This document shows, in pieces, positions 55,826-63,106 of a DNA stretch of 64,000 nt. The notes beneath the pieces are model-generated. The model searched no databases. It was given only the letters and a program-made list of their open reading frames with translations, and was not told where the DNA came from. The stretch's first letter is position 1. The number at the start of each line of letters is the position of its first letter. Source of the DNA: M3007 sp046329435 (lineage in GTDB: Bacteria > Bacteroidota > Bacteroidia > Chitinophagales > Saprospiraceae); the NCBI GenBank assembly GCA_046329435.1, contig JAXLUR010000002.1:1-64000 (forward strand), in the 5' to 3' direction. Position numbers and translations under genes: made by a program.

Positions 55826-56293
55826 ATGCGTAAGCACAAACCGAAACCTCGAGTATTGGCTCCCGATCCTCGTTATAGCGACACGATGGTAACACGTTTC
55901 GTCAATAACCTGATGTGGGAAGGCAAGAAGACCGTGGCGTTCGGCATTTTTTACGATGCGCTTGACATCGTAAAAGGCCGCACCAACGAGGACGAGTTGC
56001 AAGTCTGGAAAAAAGCCTTGAACAACGTCATGCCGCAAGTGGAAGTCCGTAGCCGCCGTATCGGTGGCGCCACCTTCCAGATTCCCACTGAATTGCCGGC
56101 CAACCGCAAAATTTCCATCGGCATGAAATGGCTCATCCGTTACGCCCGCGCCCGCGCTGGTAAAGGTATGGCCGAAAAACTCGCCGCCGAAATCATCGCC
56201 GCCAGCAAGGGTGAAGGCAGCGCCGTCAAGAAACGCGAAGACACCCATAAAATGGCCGAAGCCAACCGCGCTTTTGCCCACTTCCGGTCGTAA
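55826..56293 (+). CDS. rpsG: 30S ribosomal protein S7
   Basis: The 155-residue protein is a primary 16S rRNA binding protein that nucleates the small-subunit head. RYSDTMVTRFVNNLMWEGKK is the characteristic N-terminal part and RSRRIGGATFQIPTEL follows. It lies 107 nt after rpsL across an AT-rich spacer with two ATTAATTAATT runs. Confidence 0.98.
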   Translation: MRKHKPKPRVLAPDPRYSDTMVTRFVNNLMWEGKKTVAFGIFYDALDIVKGRTNEDELQVWKKALNNVMPQVEVRSRRIGGATFQIPTELPANRKISIGMKWLIRYARARAGKGMAEKLAAEIIAASKGEGSAVKKREDTHKMAEANRAFAHFRS

Positions 56294-56371
56294 TCGCACG
56301 CCGGAACCCTTCTGCCCTACCGTCGAAAATTGTCCGGTGCCGCGTCTGTTTATACGACCCGCACCGGGTAA

Positions 56372-56406
56372 TTTCCGGCGGTATCGGTTTTTAAAGCCGC
56401 CGGAAA
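56372..56406 (+). terminator. Hairpin between rpsG and fusA
   Basis: A perfect 10-bp stem (56372-56381 with 56397-56406) with a 15-nt loop lies in the 282-bp rpsG-fusA gap. It may be a terminator or attenuator that sets different transcript levels for fusA. Confidence 0.5.
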
Positions 56407-56575
56407 ATTTCAATCCAATTTTGATTTTCCGAAACTTTTAAAAACCCTTATGCTATTGCGCAAAATTTATGTCTAACAAACAGACATTTTAAATCTTCGC
56501 GACAATAGATTGTTTTGAAATGCCTGAAAACCACGACGTAAAAAAATTACCATCACTCTACAACATTTAACTCTC

Positions 56576-58711
56576 ATGTCAAAGGATCTCCGGTTTACCC
56601 GCAACATCGGCATTGCCGCTCACATCGATGCCGGGAAAACGACCACTACGGAGCGTATTCTTTATTACACGGGTGTCACGCACAAAATCGGTGAAGTACA
56701 CGAAGGCGCCGCTACCATGGACTGGATGGAGCAGGAGCAGGAGCGTGGTATCACCATTACTTCCGCTGCCACCAAATGCGTCTGGAACGTTGGAGACCAG
56801 GGTTACGACTTCAACATCATCGATACGCCCGGTCACGTTGACTTCACTGTGGAAGTGAACCGTTCGCTGCGCGTACTCGACGGTCTGGTGTTTCTGTTCT
56901 CTGCCGTTGACGGCGTTGAACCGCAGTCCGAAACCAACTGGCGCCTTGCCGACAACTACCGCGTTCCGCGTATCGGCTTCGTCAACAAAATGGACCGCAC
57001 CGGCGCCGACTTCTTCATGGTCGTCAAAGACATGAAAGCCAAACTGGGCTCCAACGCTGTGCCGCTTCAGGTACCCATCGGCGCCGAAGATAAATTTAAA
57101 GGCGTGGTCGACCTCGTGACCAACCAGGCCATCGTCTGGAACGAAGCCGACCAGGGCATGACCTTCAACGTCATTCCGATCCCCGACGATCTGAAAGATA
57201 CCGTACTGGAATACCGTCAGAAACTGATCGAAGAAGTTGCTTCTTACGACGATAACCTGCTCGAAAAATTCTTCGACGACCCCGATTCCATCACCGTGGA
57301 AGAAATGCGCGCCGCAGTTCGCGCTGCCGTGTGCGACATGAAAATGACGCCGGTAATGTGCGGCTCGGCCTACAAAAACAAAGGCGTACAGGCTTGCCTC
57401 GATGCCGTTTGCTACTATCTCCCTTCGCCGATCGATATCGCTGCCGTAAAAGGCACGAACCCGAAAACGGACGAAGAAATCACCCGCAAACCTTCGGTTA
57501 GCGAGCCCTTCGCTGCACTGGCGTTCAAAATTGCTACCGACCCCTTCGTGGGCCGTCTGTGCTTTATCCGCTGCTACTCGGGCAAACTGGATGCCGGCTC
57601 CTACGTGCTCAACACCCGTACGGGCGACAAAGAGCGTATCAGCCGCCTTTACCAGATGCACGCCAACAAGCAAAACCCGATCGACAAAGTCGAAGCCGGC
57701 GACATCGCCGCTGCCGTAGGCTTTAAAGATATCCGTACCGGCGATACGCTCTGCGACATCGACAACCCGATCGTGCTCGAAAGCATGGTATTCCCCGAGC
57801 CGGTTATCGGCTTGGCCGTTGAGCCCAAGACGCAGAAAGACCTCGACAAACTCGGCATGGCCCTCAACAAGCTGGCCGAGGAAGATCCGACCTTCCGCGT
57901 GCGCTACGACGAAGAAACCAACCAGACCGTCATCTCCGGTATGGGTGAGTTGCACCTCGAGATCATCGTCGACCGCCTGCGCCGCGAGTTCAAAGTCGAG
58001 TGCAACCAGGGCGCTCCGCAGGTCAACTACAAAGAGGCACTGACGACCAAAGTGTCGCACCGCGAACGTTTGAAAAAACAAACCGGTGGCTCGGGTCTCT
58101 TCGCCGAGATGGAATTTGAACTCGGCCCCGCCGACGAAGAATTCCTGCAAAGCGAAGACTTTAAAAGCGGCAAGAAAAAACTCCAGTTCGAGTGGGCCAT
58201 CGTGGGTGGCGCTATCGACAAGAACTACCAGAAGCCCATCGTCGACGGTTTCAACCAGATGATGAGCAACGGCGTACTGGCCGGCTATAACATCGACTCG
58301 ATGAAAGTACGCGTGGTGGACGGTGGTATGCACGCCGTCGACTCCAAGCCGATCGCTTTCGAACTTTGCGCCAAGGAAGGTTTCCGCGAGGCTGCTCCGA
58401 AATGCAAACCGCAGATCATGGAGCCGATCATGAAACTGGAAATCGTAACGCCTGAAGAATATGTCGGCCCGGTAATCGGCGACTTGAACCGCCGCCGCGG
58501 CCTGCCGAAAGGCCAGGAAACCCGTATCGGTGGAGCAGTGGCCATCCAGGCGGAAGTTCCGCTCGCAGAAATGTTCGGTTATGTGACCCAGCTCCGTACC
58601 CTCACGTCGGGCCGCGCTGCTTCCACCATGGAATTCAGCCACTACGCCCCGGCGCCGACCAACGTCGCCGAACAGGTGATCGCCAAGGCGAAAGGCACCG
58701 TGAAGGCGTAA
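56576..58711 (+). CDS. fusA: Elongation factor G
   Basis: The 711-residue GTPase drives ribosomal translocation. The G motifs are visible: AHIDAGKTTTTERIL (G1), DTPGHVDFTVEV (G3) and NKMDRTGADF (G4). The later EF-G domains include ISGMGELHLEIIVDRLRR, YKEALTTKVSHRERLKKQ and the C-terminal VTPEEYVGPVIGDLNRRRG. It starts at ATG 56576. It follows rpsG after a 282-bp gap with a hairpin. No tuf or S10-operon genes follow before the terminator at 58754. Confidence 0.98.
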   Translation: MSKDLRFTRNIGIAAHIDAGKTTTTERILYYTGVTHKIGEVHEGAATMDWMEQEQERGITITSAATKCVWNVGDQGYDFNIIDTPGHVDFTVEVNRSLRVLDGLVFLFSAVDGVEPQSETNWRLADNYRVPRIGFVNKMDRTGADFFMVVKDMKAKLGSNAVPLQVPIGAEDKFKGVVDLVTNQAIVWNEADQGMTFNVIPIPDDLKDTVLEYRQKLIEEVASYDDNLLEKFFDDPDSITVEEMRAAVRAAVCDMKMTPVMCGSAYKNKGVQACLDAVCYYLPSPIDIAAVKGTNPKTDEEITRKPSVSEPFAALAFKIATDPFVGRLCFIRCYSGKLDAGSYVLNTRTGDKERISRLYQMHANKQNPIDKVEAGDIAAAVGFKDIRTGDTLCDIDNPIVLESMVFPEPVIGLAVEPKTQKDLDKLGMALNKLAEEDPTFRVRYDEETNQTVISGMGELHLEIIVDRLRREFKVECNQGAPQVNYKEALTTKVSHRERLKKQTGGSGLFAEMEFELGPADEEFLQSEDFKSGKKKLQFEWAIVGGAIDKNYQKPIVDGFNQMMSNGVLAGYNIDSMKVRVVDGGMHAVDSKPIAFELCAKEGFREAAPKCKPQIMEPIMKLEIVTPEEYVGPVIGDLNRRRGLPKGQETRIGGAVAIQAEVPLAEMFGYVTQLRTLTSGRAASTMEFSHYAPAPTNVAEQVIAKAKGTVKA

Positions 58712-58753
58712 GCTTTGCTACGTTCCCTAACCCTGAAAGGGTTCAGATTTTAT

Positions 58754-58790
58754 AAGTCCCGCGCTCCGAACAGGAGCACGGGACTTTTCT
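58754..58790 (+). terminator. Rho-independent terminator after fusA
   Basis: A stem of 13 pairs with one C-A mismatch (58754-58767 with 58773-58786) and a 5-nt loop is followed by TTCTTTTT. Confidence 0.85.
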
Positions 58791-58938
58791 TTTTGCTGAA
58801 AGTCCTTTTGACCCAATGGTTGCTGAACTACTTTTGACCCGGCCAGGAACCCGTTCAAGCTTCAATTACCGGGCTGCGAGCGGTAAGGCCGTTTCGGCAC
58901 TGAAATTTGAACAGTCTTCTTAAATCAGTTGGCTCCGT

Positions 58939-59391
58939 ATGGAACAGTACCCGGAAAATGCCACCATTAAAACCGCGTTGGACCAGTTTTTTGAACGCTC
59001 TGGTTTTGACAAAGATGCCTACACCGCCAAATGGTTTGCAATCTGGGTTGGAAAAATTCCCATCTATCTGCCTAATATCCCGAGCCGTGTATGGGTTGCG
59101 CGTTTTCACGACATTCACCACGTCCTGACCGGCTATCCGGCCAACTGGCAAGGGGAAGCGGAAATCGGCGCCTGGGAACTCGCCACAGGTTGCCGCCGCT
59201 CGTTGGTCGCCTGGGTGCTCAATGGCGGGGCTGTGGCCGTGGGTATGTTGTTGTGGCCCCGGGCGGTCTGGCGGGCTTTTCACCGCGGAAGACATACCCG
59301 AACCAATCTCTATCACGATTTTGACTACGAGACACTTCTGCCCATGACAGTTGGCGCGTTGAGGGAAAAAATAGGGTTGCCTGCCGCCTGA
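58939..59391 (+). CDS. Coq4-like protein
   Basis: The 150-residue protein carries the exact zinc-ligand pattern of Coq4 proteins, HDxxH-x11-E: His57, Asp58, His61 and Glu73 (FHDIHHVLTGYPANWQGE). WELATGCRRSLVAWVLNG then fits the following helix. In eukaryotes and proteobacteria Coq4 acts on the ring in ubiquinone synthesis (oxidative decarboxylation at C1). Bacteroidota normally use menaquinone, so the role here is open. It starts at ATG 58939 (MEQYPENATIKTALDQFF). Confidence 0.8.
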   Translation: MEQYPENATIKTALDQFFERSGFDKDAYTAKWFAIWVGKIPIYLPNIPSRVWVARFHDIHHVLTGYPANWQGEAEIGAWELATGCRRSLVAWVLNGGAVAVGMLLWPRAVWRAFHRGRHTRTNLYHDFDYETLLPMTVGALREKIGLPAA

Positions 59392-59452
59392 GCACGACAT
59401 AGCCGGTGCAGCGAGAGGATTCTTTGCAGGGCCGCGTCTCCATGATGTCCCT

Positions 59453-59460
59453 TATTTTTG
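59453..59460 (+). promoter_or_regulatory. Bacteroidota -7 promoter element for the haloperoxidase-like gene
   Basis: TATTTTTG matches TAnnTTTG, 48 nt before the chosen ATG. Confidence 0.4.
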
Positions 59461-59508
59461 TGGAAAACAGACCTGCCTGTCAAGGCTCAACCGACATTTT
59501 TGCGAAAC

Positions 59509-61584
59509 ATGCGCCACTTTCCCGGGATGCGATTCACCGCTCTTGTTTTCTTCCTGCACTTTGCTTTTCCGCTTGTCGCCCAGCACTCCATCGCGCGCGA
59601 ATGGAATGAAGTGCTGATTCTGGCCATGGAGGAAGATATGGCTCGCCCGAATGTGCAAGCCCGCAATCTCTTTCATTTTTCCATTGCCCTGTACGATGCC
59701 TGGGCCGCTTACGATCAGGAAGCCGACACCTACCTGCTCGGTAAAACGGTGGGGCGGTTCACTTGTCAGTACAACGGCATTCCGGCGCCCAAAGACGTGG
59801 AAGCGGCCCGCGCCGAGGCGATCAGTTTTGCCGCTTTCCGGCTGCTGACCGCCCGGTTTGCGCAATCGCCCCAAAGTGCAAGCACCGCGTACCGTTGCCG
59901 CGAAATCATGCAAAAACACGGATACGACTTTCGAAACAATTCAATTGACTACCCCTCCGGCTCCCCGGCTGCCCTGGGCAACTACATCGCTCAATGCGTG
60001 TTGCAAATGGCCCAGGCGGATGGCGCGAATGAAGCTAGTCACTATGAAACGCCCTATTTCCAGCCGGTCAATCTGCCCCTTGCAGTGGCGGAGCCCGGAA
60101 CGGGGCCTTTGCAAGACCCCAACCGCTGGCAACCCCTCAAACTGAAACGCGCTATCGGTCTCGACGGCTACCCCATGTACGAATGCCGTTGTGGCGGCAA
60201 GGCGCCGTCCTATATGATTGATTCGCTGGACCCCAACGGCCGCCGCATCACGAATACCCAAACCTTCGAGGGGCTTGCCTGGGGCAAGGTCAGGCCGTTT
60301 GCCCTTGGCGCCACAAAGGGGCTGATCGTTTACAGCCGGAATAAGCGCGATTACTGGCTGTATTACGACCCGGGCAACGATTTCTTCACGCGCTTCGACA
60401 CCACCGCCGGCGCCAGCCGGGATTATCAGTGGAATTTCGCACTGGTGGCAGCCTGGTCGGCCTTGCTCGACCCGGCCGATGGCGTGATGTGGGAGGTGTC
60501 CCCCAAAAGCATGGGCAATGTGCGCGGCTATCCTGCCAATCTGGCCGAACTGCCCGCTTTCTACGATGCCGAGACCGGGCGAGACCCCGGTTCCGGTTAC
60601 GAAGTCAATCCCCGAACCGGCCAACCCTATGCGCCGCAGGTCGTGCCCCGGGGCGATTACGTCCGCACAGCCATCCAGTACTGGGCGGAAGGCCCGGACG
60701 CAGAAACCCCGCCAGGGCATTGGCTGTCGCTGCTCAACTACGTCAGCGACCAGCCCGGGTTGGTCAAAAAATTCAACGGCAAGGGCCGCCCCATGAATGA
60801 CCTGGAATGGGATGTGAAATCCTGTTTCGTACTGGGCGGGGCCTTGCACGACGCAGCCATAGCGGCCTGGGGCGTCAAAGGCTGGTACGAAAGTGTGCGC
60901 CCCGTCACGGCTTTGCGCTACATGGCCGCACTCGGTCAGCGCACCGACCCTCGCTTGCCTTCCTACCATCCGGCGGGACTTCCGCTGCTGCCCGGGCGGA
61001 TCGAACTGGTGAAAAAAGGCGACCCGCTGGCCGGCCCGGCCAACGAGCATGCCGGCAAAATCAAACTACTCGCCTGGGCTGGCCCCTTTTCCCTGGCAGA
61101 TGCGCCCACGCCGGTGGAAACCGCAAAAAGAGGCTGGATTCTGGCTGAAAACTGGTTGCCCTATCAGCCCAAAACATTCGTTACGCCACCGTATGGCGGC
61201 TTTGTTTCGGGGCACGCGGCATTTGCACACGCGGGGGCGGAGGTGTTGACCTTGCTGACGGGCGACGCCTATTTTCCCGGCGGCCTCGGCGAGTTTAAAG
61301 TGTACGCCAACAATGGTTTCCTTCGTCTTGAACAAGGCCCAACCGTGGATATTTCCCTACAGTGGGCCACTTACCGCGATGCTGCCGACCAGGCCAGCCT
61401 GTCGCGGGTATGGGCGGGGCTCAATGCTCCGTTCGACGATATTCCCGGCCGCCTGATCGGCGACGAAGTCGGGGCGGGCGCTTTTAACCTGGCAAAAACC
61501 TATTTTTATAAAGACCGCGACGGAGACGGGCTGCGGAGCTTCGAAGATTGCGATGATAATGATCCGAAGCCTTGCACGAAGTGA
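59509..61584 (+). CDS. Exported vanadium-haloperoxidase-like (PAP2) protein with Asn in place of axial His
   Basis: The exported protein has about 691 residues. I chose ATG 59509 (MRHFPGMRFTALVFFLHFAFPLVAQ). The C-terminal half has PAP2/vanadium-haloperoxidase motifs: WYESVRPVTALRYM, YGGFVSGHAAFAHAG (the acid/base His at about 569) and YRDAADQASLSRVWAG. In active enzymes the last motif ends in a His that binds vanadium or forms the phospho-His; here it is Asn639 (GLNAPFDDIPGRLIG). The C-terminus carries DRDGDGLRSFEDCDDND, a calcium- or MopE-like motif. Activity is therefore doubtful. No T9SS tail is present. Confidence 0.88.
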   Translation: MRHFPGMRFTALVFFLHFAFPLVAQHSIAREWNEVLILAMEEDMARPNVQARNLFHFSIALYDAWAAYDQEADTYLLGKTVGRFTCQYNGIPAPKDVEAARAEAISFAAFRLLTARFAQSPQSASTAYRCREIMQKHGYDFRNNSIDYPSGSPAALGNYIAQCVLQMAQADGANEASHYETPYFQPVNLPLAVAEPGTGPLQDPNRWQPLKLKRAIGLDGYPMYECRCGGKAPSYMIDSLDPNGRRITNTQTFEGLAWGKVRPFALGATKGLIVYSRNKRDYWLYYDPGNDFFTRFDTTAGASRDYQWNFALVAAWSALLDPADGVMWEVSPKSMGNVRGYPANLAELPAFYDAETGRDPGSGYEVNPRTGQPYAPQVVPRGDYVRTAIQYWAEGPDAETPPGHWLSLLNYVSDQPGLVKKFNGKGRPMNDLEWDVKSCFVLGGALHDAAIAAWGVKGWYESVRPVTALRYMAALGQRTDPRLPSYHPAGLPLLPGRIELVKKGDPLAGPANEHAGKIKLLAWAGPFSLADAPTPVETAKRGWILAENWLPYQPKTFVTPPYGGFVSGHAAFAHAGAEVLTLLTGDAYFPGGLGEFKVYANNGFLRLEQGPTVDISLQWATYRDAADQASLSRVWAGLNAPFDDIPGRLIGDEVGAGAFNLAKTYFYKDRDGDGLRSFEDCDDNDPKPCTK

Positions 61585-61730
61585 ATAGCCAGACATGAAC
61601 ACAGATGAACAAAAATTGAACAGATTTTGGTCTGGACTGTGGGCATAGAGGGAAAGCAATTTTGCTCCATCAAACGGACGAAATGCCGTTGGTATTCACT
61701 CTTTTCCCTAACGTTTAATTTTCCAAAACA

Positions 61731-62189
61731 ATGAAATCTGTCTTGTTCTCGCTTTTGCTGCTGCTCGCCGCTGTTTTTACGCATGCTCAGTCGGCCAATG
61801 TTCAAACCGTCATGGATGGTTACGCCAAATTTGGCGCAGGCGACATTCCCGGTGTACTCAATCTGCTGTCAAGCGATATCGTGTGGACACATGCTGGCGA
61901 CCCTGCTGTCGTTCCTTTTGCGGGCACTTTCCACGGACAGTCCGAAGTAGGGCGTTTTTTCGAACTGGTAGCTCAGTCTATTCAGGTGGATGTATTCCAG
62001 CCGGCAAACTACCGCGAATCGGGCAACACCGTCACCAATGATTGCCATATCGAAGGCGTTGCGCGGAATACAGGTAAAAAATACGTCGATGATCTGGTCA
62101 TGATCTGGACATTCGGTCCTGATGGCAAAGCAGTTACCTGGACGGCAACCGGCTCGATGGCTGGTATTACGGCTGCAATGACGAAATAA
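61731..62189 (+). CDS. Exported SnoaL/NTF2-like protein
   Basis: The 152-residue protein has a signal peptide (MKSVLFSLLLLLAAVFTHAQ). The mature part (VQTVMDGYAKFGAGDIPGVL, SDIVWTHAG, FAGTFHGQSEVGRFFELVA, VDDLVMIWTF) is the cone-shaped SnoaL-like/NTF2 fold common in periplasmic proteins of unknown role. Some relatives are hydratases or isomerases. It ends before the terminator at 62233 and converges on the islet at the prfB end. Confidence 0.88.
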   Translation: MKSVLFSLLLLLAAVFTHAQSANVQTVMDGYAKFGAGDIPGVLNLLSSDIVWTHAGDPAVVPFAGTFHGQSEVGRFFELVAQSIQVDVFQPANYRESGNTVTNDCHIEGVARNTGKKYVDDLVMIWTFGPDGKAVTWTATGSMAGITAAMTK

Positions 62190-62232
62190 AGTGTCCAAAT
62201 CGGCGCTGATCGGCGCCCCGGTCGATCAAATG

Positions 62233-62268
62233 CAAAGAGGCCGCGCCAACCGCGCAGCCTCTTTGTTG
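62233..62268. terminator. Bidirectional terminator, likely the original prfB terminator
   Basis: A 9-bp stem (62233-62241 with 62257-62265) plus an inner 4 bp (62242-62245 with 62251-62254) closes on CCAAC. It lies just beyond the far copy of the prfB end, so in the inferred pre-insertion state it would have followed the prfB stop. Confidence 0.7.
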
Positions 62269-62269
62269 T

Positions 62270-62333
62270 CGTATGCCTCAATCCTCCTCTGTTTCCACCT
62301 CTGTCGGGTTGCTTTCCTGTATCAGGCAGGCTT
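62270..62333. repeat. Direct repeat copy A of the prfB 3' end (far flank of TA islet)
   Basis: 48 bp (62270-62317) are identical to 63043-63090, and 60 of 64 bp match overall (62270-62333 with 63043-63106). Read on the minus strand it would encode the last 17 residues of a release factor ending NPTEVETEED, with three codon changes from copy B. Confidence 0.9.
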
Positions 62334-62342
62334 ATGCCCTTG

Positions 62343-62690
62343 TCAGCAGGGTAAGAGGGCTTCGACTTCTTTTTTTAGCCGGGGTAAATGTCTTTTCAAA
62401 ATCCCCCAGATGACGCCGTCGTCAACTTTGTCATAACCGTGAATAACCCGGTTGCGAAGGTCGACCATTCTTCGGGCATTGCTGATGTTGATTTTTTCGT
62501 CCAATTGGAGCAGTTTGTTCATTGCCTCTCCAATGATTTCCAGTTCCCTTTCGACGGCTCTTTTCACAAGAAGGTTTTTCTCATAATCTGTAAAAGACCC
62601 GAGATCAGAAACAAACAATTCAATATGCTTGATTGCGCCCGAAATATCGACCAGGTATTTGTTGATGCGGCTTTCTATATCAGGCTGCAT
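62343..62690 (-). CDS. hepT: HEPN-domain ribonuclease toxin HepT
   Basis: The 115-residue all-helical protein is the toxin of the HEPN/MNT toxin-antitoxin type. Its RNase motif R-x4-H-x-Y is exact: Arg79, His84 and Tyr86 in LRNRVIHGYDKVD. In studied systems HepT cuts tRNA and is silenced when the partner transfers AMP to this Tyr. The start overlaps the mntA 3' end by 11 nt, so translation is coupled. It is visibly more AT-rich than its neighbours and sits between prfB end repeats. Confidence 0.93.
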   Translation of the reverse strand: MQPDIESRINKYLVDISGAIKHIELFVSDLGSFTDYEKNLLVKRAVERELEIIGEAMNKLLQLDEKINISNARRMVDLRNRVIHGYDKVDDGVIWGILKRHLPRLKKEVEALLPC

Positions 62691-62985
62691 AAATCAACTT
62701 CCGCGTTTTGTCAATTTCCGCCTTGAAATAAGGATTCTGTACACTTTTCAGCGTGACAATGTCGGCTTTGCGACCCAGTAGGGCTTCCAGATCGTCGCAC
62801 AGATCGAAATAGTTGTCGGCATAATCTTCCGGAGTCAAGGTTTCGAACTCCACTAAAAAGTCGATGTCACTTCGACTGTCAAAACGTTCTGTCAGCACCG
62901 ACCCAAATACGTAAAGGTTGCGTACGTGGCGGCGCTGACAGATGTTTTTAATCTCGTGAATGGCTTGCTCTGAAAGGTTATCCAT
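62680..62985 (-). CDS. mntA: MNT-domain nucleotidyltransferase antitoxin MntA
   Basis: The 101-residue minimal nucleotidyltransferase is the antitoxin partner of HepT. The catalytic motif GSx10DxD is exact: Gly28, Ser29, Asp40 and Asp42 in FGSVLTERFDSRSDIDF. By family knowledge it transfers AMP from ATP onto the HepT Tyr. It is the first gene of the pair, just inside the prfB-adjacent repeat (a 57-nt gap to 63043). A CACTTTTG element at 63008-63015, a near match to TAnnTTTG, could be its promoter. Confidence 0.93.
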   Translation of the reverse strand: MDNLSEQAIHEIKNICQRRHVRNLYVFGSVLTERFDSRSDIDFLVEFETLTPEDYADNYFDLCDDLEALLGRKADIVTLKSVQNPYFKAEIDKTRKLIYAA

Positions 62986-63042
62986 GATGCCTTATGTGCA
63001 TTTTATGCAAAAGTGCCTGCTTTCATTCAAAAAAACAACTGG

Positions 63043-63106
63043 CGTATGCCTCAATCCTCCTCTGTTTCCACCTCTGTCGGGTTGCTTTCCCACATCAGGT
63101 AGGCTT
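63043..63106. repeat. Direct repeat copy B, the real prfB 3' end
   Basis: The copy contains the prfB stop codon (63051-63053, TGA on the minus strand) and its last codons. It matches copy A at 62270-62333 (48 bp identical, then four mismatches). Confidence 0.9.

Noticed and set aside
56579..58642. 687-codon minus-strand ORF opposite fusA
   Set aside because: Exact shadow of EF-G, caused by codon bias in a GC-rich gene.
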